Notes: a model not told the origin generated them from the letters alone. 64,000 nt of DNA from Bacteroidota bacterium (GCA_017858735.1 JAFMBH010000008.1:1-64000); one strand, 5' to 3'; shown: positions 9,093-17,034, counted from the stretch's first letter. Numbers and translations are program-made.

Positions 9093-9881
9093 ACTTTTAG
9101 TACGCCCCCCATCGACAATAATACTGGTTCCTGTGACATAAGAAGCTGCCGGACTGGCTAAAAAGGAGGCAACATCGGCTATTTCCTCAGGTGTACCAAA
9201 ACGTCTCATTGGGATGGATAATTTACTTTGACTTATTTGTTCTTCCTTGGAAAGGCCATTTTGCTTAGCCCAAATCTCCATTAAAGTATCCAACCTTTCC
9301 GTAGCGGTAAATCCTGGAAGAATATTATTAACAGTAATCCCGTAGGGCGCCACTTCATTTGCCAGCGTTTTTGCCCAGGACGCCATGGCAGCTCGGGTGG
9401 TATTGGACACTCCCAATCCATCAATTGGCATACGAACAGAGGTACTTATAATGTTGATAATTCTACCATACCCCACCTCTTTCATTTTTTCAGTCATCAA
9501 TTGAACAGAAAGGTGGCTACAGTGTAAATGCATCTGAAAAGCTTGCTGAAATGCTTCCCAATCGGCCGATAAAATGGCCCCCGCGGGAGGACCTCCCGTA
9601 TTGTTAATCAAAATATGATAGGTTTTTACATTTAACAAAATTTGTAATTTTCGTTTAATGTCTGCCGGGTCATTTCCGTCCACAACCAAATAGTCGTGAT
9701 CCTGATGATCTGCTACTCTTTGTTTATTTAGCTCCAAACTTATTTCGGCTAATTTCTCAGCAGAACGGGCAGCCAACGTAACATTTGCCCCCAGAGAAGC
9801 TAAAGAAAATGCAATTGCCTTGCCAATCCCCTTACTTGCACCAAATACAAAAGCATTTTTGCCAGTTAAATCTATATTCAT
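9087..9881 (-). CDS. SDR-family oxidoreductase with non-canonical active site
   Basis: Rossmann-fold short-chain dehydrogenase/reductase, 264 residues, resembling 3-oxoacyl-ACP reductases. The cofactor motif GASKGIGKA is at about 14-22, NNTGG at about 93-97 and the C-terminal GTSIIVDGG is present. The catalytic serine region ISTS (146-148) is kept, but the usual Tyr-x-x-x-Lys is absent: the aligned stretch reads SNTTRAAM, placing Ser159 and Arg163 where Tyr and Lys are expected. Such SNxxR members form a known side branch of the family, so this is not a sequencing slip. It may bind NAD(P) but use a different chemistry or substrate. No pathway partner is adjacent. Confidence 0.8.
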   Translation of the reverse strand: MNIDLTGKNAFVFGASKGIGKAIAFSLASLGANVTLAARSAEKLAEISLELNKQRVADHQDHDYLVVDGNDPADIKRKLQILLNVKTYHILINNTGGPPAGAILSADWEAFQQAFQMHLHCSHLSVQLMTEKMKEVGYGRIINIISTSVRMPIDGLGVSNTTRAAMASWAKTLANEVAPYGITVNNILPGFTATERLDTLMEIWAKQNGLSKEEQISQSKLSIPMRRFGTPEEIADVASFLASPAASYVTGTSIIVDGGRTKSL

Positions 9882-9936
9882 ACCTTTTATTTTATACCTT
9901 AAAAAACAGCTATACCAGCTTTGCTCGTTAATTTAT

Positions 9937-9944
9937 TAAATTTG
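9937..9944 (+). promoter_or_regulatory. Candidate -7 element for lpxH
   Basis: TAAATTTG fits TAnnTTTG and ends only five bases before the lpxH ATG. If used, transcription would start at or next to the start codon, giving a leaderless or nearly leaderless mRNA. Confidence 0.4.
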
Positions 9945-9948
9945 ATGC

Positions 9949-10731
9949 ATGGAAACAAGAAAATTCATTTATTTCGCTTCAGATTTTCATTTGGGGGCCG
10001 GCACCTTAGCTGAAAGCCTCCTTAGGGAAAAAAAGATTATCAGATGGTTAGACCATGAAGTTAAACCGAATGCCTCTGAACTGTACCTTCTTGGTGATAT
10101 TTTTGAATGCTGGTTCGAATACAAAAAAGTAGTCCCCAGGGGATTTACCCGCCTCTTAGGTAAGCTGGCTGAACTGGCAGATCTTGGAATACAAGTAACT
10201 ATGTTTACAGGAAATCATGATGTATGGATGTTTGGTTATCTGGAGGAGGAATTGGGCATATCCCTGAACAAATCGGAAATTATAAAAGAATGGGGCGGAA
10301 AAAAGTTTCTACTCGGTCATGGTGATGGTCTCGGACCCGGTGATTATGGCTATAAAAGAATGAAAAAAGTTTTTACTCACCCTCTTGCTCAATGGGCTTA
10401 TAGCCGGTTACATCCAAATCTGGGTCTGTCTTTGGCCCAATATTTCTCTTCCCTTAGCAGAAAACACAATACTGAACCCCAGCATTTTATGGGTACAAAA
10501 AAAGAATGGCTTGTACAATATTGTGAAGAAAAGATAAAGGAGGAGAACATTGATTATTTTATTTTTGGACACAGACACTTACCTATCAACCTTACCCTTT
10601 CAAATAAAAAGAGCAGATATATCAATTTAGGGGACTGGTTAACGTATTTCAGCTACGCACGCTGGGACGGAACAGCGTTGAATTATCATTTTTTTGAAAA
10701 TAATCAGGGAGAAGTGTATGAAAATATTTAG
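9949..10731 (+). CDS. lpxH: UDP-2,3-diacylglucosamine diphosphatase (LpxH-like metallophosphoesterase)
   Basis: Peripheral inner-membrane enzyme of lipid A synthesis, hydrolysing UDP-2,3-diacylglucosamine to lipid X. The 260-residue protein has the calcineurin-like metal motifs in order: DFH (Asp12, His14), GDIFE, GNHD, GHGDG and GHRH. The helical insertion between the GHGDG and GHRH motifs, with basic residues, is as in LpxH. The start is ATG 9949. The downstream secreted-protein gene begins inside its last codons (14-bp overlap), so the two are translationally linked. lpxK, a later step of the same pathway, lies at 61340. Confidence 0.85.
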   Translation: METRKFIYFASDFHLGAGTLAESLLREKKIIRWLDHEVKPNASELYLLGDIFECWFEYKKVVPRGFTRLLGKLAELADLGIQVTMFTGNHDVWMFGYLEEELGISLNKSEIIKEWGGKKFLLGHGDGLGPGDYGYKRMKKVFTHPLAQWAYSRLHPNLGLSLAQYFSSLSRKHNTEPQHFMGTKKEWLVQYCEEKIKEENIDYFIFGHRHLPINLTLSNKKSRYINLGDWLTYFSYARWDGTALNYHFFENNQGEVYENI

Positions 10732-11512
10732 GCAACTGATTTGTTTAATCCCATTATGCAGTCAATTATTAGGGCAACCTACAGCGTCTAATACCCTAAA
10801 GCTTTCTGAAAATACGGATCTTTTCAAAATGGATGTACTGGAGCAGATTTACACATTGTCTGAAGACCAGTATCTAAAAAAATGGGATACAAAGGGGAAT
10901 TTACTATTTCAATTTATTAATAACCGGGACGGGAAACTGAGCCAGATAGATGTAAGAAATCCTTTACAAATACTCCTTTTTTATACGGATCAACAAAGAT
11001 TTATAACTTTAGACAGAACCCTGACCCCTTTAAAAGAATGGCAGCTAAATCAAGAAGAATGGGGCTTCATCGGTTGTGCAGCTACAGGTAAGAATGACCA
11101 GATCTGGTTATTTGATCAATTCAACTATCAGTTAGGCAGCGTAAGTGATGAGGGAAAGATAGAGAGGCTAAAAACAGATTTAATTTTTTGTTGCCCACAA
11201 CCACCTGATATAATGTATATGGCACAAACGGAAAGCCATCTGTATTTGTTTGATCAGAATCAAGGCATTATTCAATGCGATTTACTAGGTCAATTTCTTC
11301 TATTCATTCCTTTAAAAGAATGGCAAAAGGTACTGACTTTCGGAAACACAATATGGATTATAAAAAATGATAAAGTAATAGAAATAAATAATGGTGGACA
11401 AATTAGGGAAATCAGTGGTCTAAAAGATACGAACCTCATCGTTGGTTTCAACAACAAAGAAATACTTTTGAATGACGGTAAAAGCGAACAGGTTACAATA
11501 ATAAAGAGGTAA
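10718..11512 (+). CDS. Secreted protein of unknown function, propeller-like
   Basis: I do not recognise the family. Starting at ATG 10718 the product has 264 residues, with an N-terminal signal peptide (basic MKIFRQ, then a hydrophobic run to about residue 19, LLGQ). The body is made of short repeated strands with recurring aromatic/aspartate patterns (for example LKKWDTKGNLLFQF and IWLFDQFNYQLG), which looks like a beta-propeller of about five or six blades. An in-frame ATG at 10694 would lengthen the N-terminus and spoil the signal peptide. It overlaps lpxH by 14 bp and is preceded by AGGGAGAAG, so it is probably cotranslated with lpxH and exported to the periplasm. Confidence 0.65.
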   Translation: MKIFRQLICLIPLCSQLLGQPTASNTLKLSENTDLFKMDVLEQIYTLSEDQYLKKWDTKGNLLFQFINNRDGKLSQIDVRNPLQILLFYTDQQRFITLDRTLTPLKEWQLNQEEWGFIGCAATGKNDQIWLFDQFNYQLGSVSDEGKIERLKTDLIFCCPQPPDIMYMAQTESHLYLFDQNQGIIQCDLLGQFLLFIPLKEWQKVLTFGNTIWIIKNDKVIEINNGGQIREISGLKDTNLIVGFNNKEILLNDGKSEQVTIIKR

Positions 11513-11521
11513 AGAAAAAAT

Positions 11522-12928
11522 CTATCCCTTTTTCCAGGAGAACTGATTTACCTTCCTGCCCACGCGAATACCCAGATTCACGCCTTGCTCACAATCCATT
11601 CTAAAATGTACCCCTAAGGGAACCCTGGAAATAGCGTTTTCATTAGCCATTTCGTAGAAAGAGTTGAACTGACGGGGTTTCCCACCTTCAAAATCTTCTC
11701 TACCTTCATGACAACGGTCAGTCATCGGAAAATAATTTCCAAAAATATCCGTCAGAACTTCCGCAGCACCACCACCCATCGTCGAATGACCAGATGGATA
11801 GGCAGGGAAATTTGGTGAAATACCTGTCTCTTTTGTCAAAGGATTATACAAGGCAGGTTGCCAGGAGGACCGCATCCTTTTTCTTATATAGTCAACAGGT
11901 CTCTCGACATCGTAGAAATATTTTGAATACCAGGCAGCTACCACACAATCATTTAGTGCTATTCCTAATTTTGCATTGGCATATATGGCCGTCTCCAAAT
12001 CTACATTTTCCAATTCATATACTTGATTGGCAATAGCCAGCCATCTTGATGGAGGGCTGAAGGTTAAACCAGTTAAATCATCGCTCCAAAAAAAGGCCAG
12101 CCATCTTTGGTCCGGTGTTGGATTATTAACCGTTGCATATACTTCTGCGGCCTGAACATAATATTGAGAATTAACTTCTTCACTGTAAGGAATGGGCGCA
12201 GGAATCAACTTATCTCCCTCATTAATCACAAAGGTCCGAGCATAGCCAAAATCAGGAAACAAACCAGGTGCACTCGCATTCGTAGGAGAAAACCTGCCGG
12301 GCTTTGGACTGGTTGTATATTTACTTACTGTATTCTTAAATGGATTTAAATGATAGTCATGCCCAACAGCGTCTGTTTTGGCATAGTCAAAAACGGCTTC
12401 TGCAATCTTAATACCATATTCATCTGATTTTATGATACTTTCAGCCGACGCATCGTCTTTATAATCATTTTTGAGTTTATTATATAACGAAGAAATTTTT
12501 GAAAACTTGTCGGCTGGAATACCGTTAACATTGCCCATAAAATTGGTGAGCAACTTACTATAAATAGCATTAACTACCGTTGGATAATGATAATCAACGA
12601 GGGGTTCTTGGGTAGGAAGGCTTAAACCCGGATAGTTAAATCGTAAACTTTTATAAGCAGGCATATCTATAACGCATGCTTCGTAACAGGCTAAACCTAT
12701 ATATGCCAGAGCTCTGGGTGTCGGACAAGGTCTGAAACCCTGCGCATAACGTTCGATTTCAAGAAAAAGATTATTCCATTGTAGTATAACTTCCCCATTA
12801 AAATCTTTTGTCAATCTCGACGAAAAAACCTCTGGATTATCTTTTTTACATCCATTTACGAATAAAACAGATAGGATTACTATTACAAGAAGTGGCTTAT
12901 TTATTAGGTTTGGGAGAAGTTTTTTCAT
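11522..12928 (-). CDS. Vanadium-dependent haloperoxidase / PAP2-superfamily lipoprotein
   Basis: 468 residues from ATG 12928, beginning with a lipoprotein signal (hydrophobic run ending LFVNGC, then KKD). The complete acid phosphatase/haloperoxidase signature is visible: K-x6-RP (Lys336, Arg343), PSGHS (His381) and SR-x5-H-x3-D (Arg435, His441), which together bind vanadate or phosphate. The overall length and the long helical N-terminal half match the VCPO-like haloperoxidase group of Bacteroidota rather than small PAP2 lipid phosphatases. An upstream ATG at 13018 would bury the signal peptide. Whether it halogenates or dephosphorylates cannot be read from sequence. It is transcribed alone, divergent from pdxA. 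Confidence 0.82.
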   Translation of the reverse strand: MKKLLPNLINKPLLVIVILSVLFVNGCKKDNPEVFSSRLTKDFNGEVILQWNNLFLEIERYAQGFRPCPTPRALAYIGLACYEACVIDMPAYKSLRFNYPGLSLPTQEPLVDYHYPTVVNAIYSKLLTNFMGNVNGIPADKFSKISSLYNKLKNDYKDDASAESIIKSDEYGIKIAEAVFDYAKTDAVGHDYHLNPFKNTVSKYTTSPKPGRFSPTNASAPGLFPDFGYARTFVINEGDKLIPAPIPYSEEVNSQYYVQAAEVYATVNNPTPDQRWLAFFWSDDLTGLTFSPPSRWLAIANQVYELENVDLETAIYANAKLGIALNDCVVAAWYSKYFYDVERPVDYIRKRMRSSWQPALYNPLTKETGISPNFPAYPSGHSTMGGGAAEVLTDIFGNYFPMTDRCHEGREDFEGGKPRQFNSFYEMANENAISRVPLGVHFRMDCEQGVNLGIRVGRKVNQFSWKKG

Positions 12929-13036
12929 ACAGCTATATAATTGGAAAATTCCGTGCAAGATATAAATTTTATTACAAAAAATCAAAAAGACAAATGTCAT
13001 TTTTTTATAATTGAACATACCCTTCTAAAACTACCC

Positions 13037-13067
13037 TTTGTCCTTTATCAGAAATTAAGTAAATTTG
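13037..13067 (+). promoter_or_regulatory. Candidate Bacteroidota promoter for pdxA-lspA
   Basis: A -33 TTTG (13037-13040) and a -7 TAAATTTG (13060-13067) are separated by 19 bp, a good fit to the Bacteroidota consensus TTTG-N19-TAnnTTTG. The predicted leader is about 40 nt. Confidence 0.6.
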
Positions 13068-13113
13068 TTCTTAAAGTGAATATACTTTGGTTTAGAGACA
13101 ATAATTATAAAGC

Positions 13114-14205
13114 ATGGAAAAGCCCAAAATAGGGATTAGTGTTGGTGACATCAACGGTATTGGACTTGAGGTCATTATCAAAACCATTTCAGATCCTCGC
13201 ATTCTAAACTTATGCACTCCCGTAGTGTATGGGTCTGCAAAGGTTTTGTCTTACCACAAAAACATCACAGAACTGGAATTTCCTTTCCACCAGGTGCGTA
13301 ATGGTGAAAAATTCCAACCAAACACAGTTAATGTTGTCAATTGTTGGCAAGAAAGTGTAAATATTAACTTAGGTCAAATTACTGAAGAGGGAGGTGTGTA
13401 TGCTATTAAATCGCTGGCAGGCGCAGTTAAAGAGTTAAAAGATGGACAAATTGATGGGTTGGTAACCGCCCCCATCAATAAGGAGACCATGGAATTAGCG
13501 AAATTTGGATTTCCCGGACATACTGAATATCTCACCCATGCTTTCGGTCAGTCCGAAAGTCTTATGTTCATGGTACAAGATAATTTACGGGTAGGACTGG
13601 TAACAAATCACCTTCCTTTAAACAAAGTGGCCACCTCTCTAACGAAGAATCAAATCATCAAAAAAATCCATTTGATGGAGGCCTCACTCCAACAAGATTT
13701 CGGAATAGACAAGCCTACTATAGCTGTGCTGGGATTAAATCCGCATGCAGGTGATGGAGGTGCCATAGGAATCGAAGAAAATGACATCATCAGACCTGCC
13801 ATCATTGAGTGTAAGAAGAGTGGCACCCTGGTATTTGGCCCGTTTCCAGCTGACGGCTTTTTTGGCTCTGGTAATTATGCGAAATATGATGCTATTTTAG
13901 CGATGTACCACGACCAGGGTTTAATTCCGTTCAAGCTTTTATCTTTTGGCGTGGGGACTAACTTCACTGCTGGCCTGCCTTTTGTGAGAACTTCGCCTGA
14001 CCACGGTACAGCTTTTGAAATAGCGGGAAAAAATGTGGCAGATCCAAGTTCATTTAGAACAGCTCTTTTTACTTGTATCGATTTAGTTCGTTCACGTCAG
14101 CAGTTTAAATTAGATCATGCAAATCCTTTGGTGCGAAGACATAAAGCAAGTATCCAGAATCCTGCAAGTAACGAAGAGGAAGAAATCATCGAAGATTTAG
14201 ATTAA
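13114..14205 (+). CDS. pdxA: 4-hydroxythreonine-4-phosphate dehydrogenase
   Basis: NAD-dependent dehydrogenase of the DXP-dependent pyridoxal-phosphate pathway; its product is condensed by PdxJ. The 363-residue protein shows family blocks: GISVGDINGIGLEV at the N-terminus, VTAPINKE, GFPGHTEYL, LNPHAGDGG and YHDQGLIPFK, which include the substrate- and metal-binding histidines. The C-terminus ends in an acidic tail (EEEEIIEDLD). Its TAA stop overlaps the lspA start as TAATG, so the two are translationally coupled. Confidence 0.94.
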   Translation: MEKPKIGISVGDINGIGLEVIIKTISDPRILNLCTPVVYGSAKVLSYHKNITELEFPFHQVRNGEKFQPNTVNVVNCWQESVNINLGQITEEGGVYAIKSLAGAVKELKDGQIDGLVTAPINKETMELAKFGFPGHTEYLTHAFGQSESLMFMVQDNLRVGLVTNHLPLNKVATSLTKNQIIKKIHLMEASLQQDFGIDKPTIAVLGLNPHAGDGGAIGIEENDIIRPAIIECKKSGTLVFGPFPADGFFGSGNYAKYDAILAMYHDQGLIPFKLLSFGVGTNFTAGLPFVRTSPDHGTAFEIAGKNVADPSSFRTALFTCIDLVRSRQQFKLDHANPLVRRHKASIQNPASNEEEEIIEDLD

Positions 14206-14828
14206 TGCAAGAGGAAACGGTTCAAAAACGATTCATAATGGTTGCTTCCATTGTGACATTCATTTTATTGCTGGATCAGGGACTTAAGATTTGGGTAAAA
14301 ACCCACCTTACTTATGGTGAAGAATTTCCATTGTTTGGCTGGTCATGGATTTCCATACATTTCGTTGAAAACAACGGCATGGCCTTTGGGTTTGCCCTTC
14401 AGGGAGTATATGGGAAACTATTACTAAGCACCTTTAGAATCATCGCTGTATCGTTCTTACTATTTTTTGTCCACCGGCTCATCGTGGAAAAAGCAAATAT
14501 ATTGGTACTCATTAGTTTTAGCCTTATTTTATCAGGAGCCCTTGGAAATATTTTAGATAGTGCGTTTTATGGCATCATTTTTTCTGAATCATATTATCAC
14601 GGGGACGTGGCAGAAGTATTTCCTGAAAATGGCGGATATTCTGGATTTTTGCGTGGAAAAGTAGTAGATATGTTGCATATCCCCTATTTCAAACCCGTTT
14701 TTAATATCGCTGATGTTGCCATTACTTTGGGCGTAATATTCATAATTTTTAGTTACAAACAATTTTTACACCTGGAAGAAAATCAGGTAGATGAACAAAA
14801 AGAAGTTAGAGGCAACTTTGAAGACTAA
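14205..14828 (+). CDS. lspA: Lipoprotein signal peptidase (signal peptidase II)
   Basis: Inner-membrane aspartyl protease that cleaves signal peptides from diacylated prolipoproteins. At 207 residues it is longer than the E. coli enzyme because of an insertion between the two catalytic aspartate motifs, as is usual in Bacteroidota. Motifs: DQGLK in the first helix, VENNGMAFG, GNILDS (first catalytic Asp) and FNIADVAIT (second). Four transmembrane helices are visible. It follows pdxA with a one-base overlap. The window encodes several lipoproteins that would be its substrates (haloperoxidase, 18361, 48067). Confidence 0.93.
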   Translation: MQEETVQKRFIMVASIVTFILLLDQGLKIWVKTHLTYGEEFPLFGWSWISIHFVENNGMAFGFALQGVYGKLLLSTFRIIAVSFLLFFVHRLIVEKANILVLISFSLILSGALGNILDSAFYGIIFSESYYHGDVAEVFPENGGYSGFLRGKVVDMLHIPYFKPVFNIADVAITLGVIFIIFSYKQFLHLEENQVDEQKEVRGNFED

Positions 14829-14858
14829 GCAACAAAATCGCCTCTATCCTTTTATGTT

Positions 14859-15176
14859 TTAATTTTCCGCTTGCAAGAAAGATTTAATCGCCTGTACTGC
14901 TCTATCTACCTTTGTATAGTCGATGCTATATTGCACAAACTTACCCTCCCTGTTTGTCTGTACGACATCAGCATTCCTAAGAACGCTCAAGTGTTGAGAG
15001 GTGATAGATTGCTCTAAGTCGAGCGTGTTGTAAATTTTGTTTACATTTATTTCATCATTTTGATCAATAAATGACAAAATTTTGATGCGTAACGGATGGG
15101 CGAGTGCCCTCAAGATGTCGGTAGAGTTATCTAACCGCTCTTGGTTGAAGTTGATTTTTTCTTTTACTTTTCTCAT
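14859..15176 (-). CDS. ArsR-like winged-helix regulator, copy 1 of 3
   Basis: Small DNA-binding repressor, 105 residues, with a winged helix-turn-helix: ALAHPLRIKIL leads into the fold, the recognition helix is EQSITSQHLSVLR and the wing is REGKFVQYS. There are no cysteines, so the classical ArsR/SmtB metal site (CxC in the recognition region) is absent and any signal must be something else. It is one of three tandem paralogues, all reverse strand. It is separated from copy 2 by 142 bp containing a perfect 12-bp stem inverted repeat. Its 3' end faces lspA. Confidence 0.85.
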   Translation of the reverse strand: MRKVKEKINFNQERLDNSTDILRALAHPLRIKILSFIDQNDEINVNKIYNTLDLEQSITSQHLSVLRNADVVQTNREGKFVQYSIDYTKVDRAVQAIKSFLQAEN

Positions 15177-15226
15177 AGTTCTAAAAATTTAAAATAGAAG
15201 TGTGTGCATTTCACTTTTTTAAGATT

Positions 15227-15269
15227 TGGGAAAATGCCGCAACTGAGGGTTTTTGCAGGCATTTTCCCA
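15227..15269 (-). repeat. Perfect inverted repeat between ArsR copies 1 and 2
   Basis: Arms TGGGAAAATGCC (15227-15238) and GGCATTTTCCCA (15258-15269) are perfectly complementary. GCAA/TTGC extends the stem inward with one bulged base. No U-run follows on either strand, so it is not a classic terminator. It could end the copy 2 transcript, sit in the copy 1 leader or be an operator. Confidence 0.55.
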
Positions 15270-15318
15270 GAGGGGGGTAACTTGAGACATACCAAATTAA
15301 CTTTGAAAAATGTGGGTC

Positions 15319-15657
15319 TTACCCAGCTAACTCATCCACTAAACGTGCAATCTGCTCTAAACGATTTTTGTCAAGGGAGTAATGAATAAACTTACCTTGT
15401 CTGGTAGTTTCAACAACACCTACGCGACGTAAAATAGCTAAGTGTTGTGATGCTACTGATTGTTCTAAGCGCAATTTAACGTAAAGATCGGTCACTGTCA
15501 TTTTACCATGTTCATCCAGTTGATCAATTACACGCTGTCTTAACTTGTGATTGATAGCGCGTAAAACCAAAACGGCTTTGCGCAGTTCTGCATAATCTAA
15601 TGGAATGTCAGATTGTCCTTTTTTAAGGATGATAGTCTCGTTTTTTTGCTTTCTCAT
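15319..15657 (-). CDS. ArsR-like winged-helix regulator, copy 2 of 3
   Basis: 112-residue paralogue of its two neighbours: INHKLRQRVIDQL opens the winged helix, the recognition helix is LEQSVASQHLAILR and the wing is TRQGKFIHYSLD. No cysteine is present, so no metal-sensing site can be assigned. The N-terminal ILKKGQSDIPLDYAELRKA segment is shared with copy 3 (LNFPLDYAGIRKT) but not with copy 1, so copies 2 and 3 are the closer pair. A shared 13-bp upstream element (15703-15715) supports the same grouping. Confidence 0.86.
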   Translation of the reverse strand: MRKQKNETIILKKGQSDIPLDYAELRKAVLVLRAINHKLRQRVIDQLDEHGKMTVTDLYVKLRLEQSVASQHLAILRRVGVVETTRQGKFIHYSLDKNRLEQIARLVDELAG

Positions 15658-15702
15658 TTAGCCTTTTTTAAAAATAAGTAAAATAACACAGCTTCAAAAA
15701 AT

Positions 15703-15715
15703 CAAATACCGTACC
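15703..15715 (-). promoter_or_regulatory. Shared upstream element of ArsR copy 2 (operator candidate)
   Basis: CAAATACCGTACC, 46 bases before the copy 2 start, recurs with one change before copy 3. It contains the inverted repeat TAC-N-GTA, which would suit a dimeric repressor. Confidence 0.5.
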
Positions 15716-15760
15716 AATTTTCCTGAATGGACAGACTAAGTGATTTTTATATATTAAGAA

Positions 15761-16150
15761 TTACTGCCAGAAGAATTGGCGCTTGCGTCCCTGTGGTTCA
15801 AAAGCCGCCATTAAACGCTCATTTTGAATGGTTTCCAATTGTACCAGTGATTGTATATGGTACAATTTCTCCACATTCAAAAAATAAAAAATAAATTTAC
15901 CCTGCCGCTCCGTTTGTACAACACCAGATTGCCTTAAAACAGCCAAATGTTGTGAAACAGCAGATTGGTCAAGGTTCAATTCGTTACAAATATCTGTAAC
16001 AACTATTTTCTTACCTCGTCCAATGATTTCAATGATACGCTGGCGAATTTTATGATTTACCGAACGCAATAAAATTAAAGTTTTTCGAATACCAGCATAA
16101 TCTAGGGGGAAGTTTAGCTGTCCTTCTTCTTCTAAAATTTTGTTTTTCAT
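15761..16150 (-). CDS. ArsR-like winged-helix regulator, copy 3 of 3
   Basis: 129-residue paralogue with the same fold: SVNHKIRQRIIEII, recognition helix LDQSAVSQHLAVLR and wing ERQGKFIFYF. It carries a C-terminal extension of about 25 residues, rich in basic residues at the end (GRKRQFFWQ), which the other copies lack. A single cysteine (DICNEL) lies before the recognition helix, too few for a metal site by itself. The gene is first in the run of three and is followed by copy 2 after 103 bp. Confidence 0.86.
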   Translation of the reverse strand: MKNKILEEEGQLNFPLDYAGIRKTLILLRSVNHKIRQRIIEIIGRGKKIVVTDICNELNLDQSAVSQHLAVLRQSGVVQTERQGKFIFYFLNVEKLYHIQSLVQLETIQNERLMAAFEPQGRKRQFFWQ

Positions 16151-16202
16151 CGTTTTAATTTAACCTGTTATGGAATGAAATGCTTTCGCATCTATCATAT
16201 TA

Positions 16203-16215
16203 CAAATACTGTACC
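16203..16215 (-). promoter_or_regulatory. Shared upstream element of ArsR copy 3 (operator candidate)
   Basis: CAAATACTGTACC differs at one of 13 positions from the element before copy 2 and sits 52 bases before the copy 3 start. It keeps the TAC-N-GTA dyad. A possible -7 element (reverse-strand TATATTTG, 16270-16277) lies further upstream. Confidence 0.5.
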
Positions 16216-16314
16216 TTTTTAATGTTTGGGGGTAAAAATGTACAACTATAGGTAATATTTTTAAAAGTTCAAATATATAAAATTATTATATATAAAAACT
16301 TTACTATGTTTATT

Positions 16315-16998
16315 TCAAAGGCTTATTTTCGCTGTTGTAATGTTTGGTGGCTTAAGATAAATAGGCTCACCATGCACTAAATCGGAAAAATCACCCTTTC
16401 TATATTTTTCGTCACCGAGCTTAGCAAATACGGACCAGTCCATATTTTCTGAAGTCCAGACTAAGTTTTTCTTTTCTTCATACATACTTTTTGCTTTTGA
16501 CATACCGTCGCCGGCAAAAACCAGTACCTGATCATTGTATGCATCAAATGAATCGGCATTTAATATCAATGCGTGATTCGCACCTATTTCATTACCCTCT
16601 TGATTATATAAACCAATATAAACCTCCATTCTCCTCGCGTCAGTCATACCTACATATAATGCATCATTTATTTGGTTATATTTTAATGCACTTAAGGCTA
16701 ATATTTTTAGGGTAGGAATAGCTATAATCGGAATATTCTGTGCAAAAGCTATGCCTTTTGCTGTACTGACCCCTACTCTTAAAGAAGTGTAAGAGCCCGG
16801 TCCCATACTGATGAATATACCTTCTAAATCCTTTATATTTAAAGACACCTTTTCTAAGCAACTTTCAACCATTCTGGTGAGTACCGCGGCATGGGAAAAA
16901 GCCTCTGTGTGCTGAACGATGGATTTTATCTCTCCATTTTCACACAATAAAACAGTACAATATTCAGATGATGATTCAATACCAAGTAAAAGTGCCAT
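16315..16998 (-). CDS. tsaB: tRNA threonylcarbamoyladenosine biosynthesis protein TsaB
   Basis: Pseudo-ATPase scaffold that dimerises with TsaD in the complex making t6A37 on ANN-decoding tRNAs. 227 residues, ASKHA fold: LLGIESSSEYCTVLL at the N-terminus, HAAVLTRMVE and the SMGPGSYTSLRVG loop at about 67-79 are diagnostic. The C-terminal part is short and diverged, as is normal for TsaB. The start is ATG 16998. Reverse-strand TATCTTTG (17027-17034) is a -7 candidate about 30 bp upstream. It is monocistronic or leads into the ArsR genes. Confidence 0.92.
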   Translation of the reverse strand: MALLLGIESSSEYCTVLLCENGEIKSIVQHTEAFSHAAVLTRMVESCLEKVSLNIKDLEGIFISMGPGSYTSLRVGVSTAKGIAFAQNIPIIAIPTLKILALSALKYNQINDALYVGMTDARRMEVYIGLYNQEGNEIGANHALILNADSFDAYNDQVLVFAGDGMSKAKSMYEEKKNLVWTSENMDWSVFAKLGDEKYRKGDFSDLVHGEPIYLKPPNITTAKISL

Positions 16999-17026
16999 GC
17001 TGTTAGTATTTTTTATATAAGCAAAA

Positions 17027-17034
17027 CAAAGATA
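17027..17034 (-). promoter_or_regulatory. Candidate -7 element for tsaB
   Basis: On the reverse strand this reads TATCTTTG, matching TAnnTTTG, 29 bases before the tsaB start. Confidence 0.4.

Noticed and set aside
14805-14850. AGAGGC/GCCTCT inverted repeat at the end of lspA as a terminator
   Set aside because: The stem is only 6-7 bp with a loop of over 20 bases, half of it in coding sequence, and no U-run follows directly.
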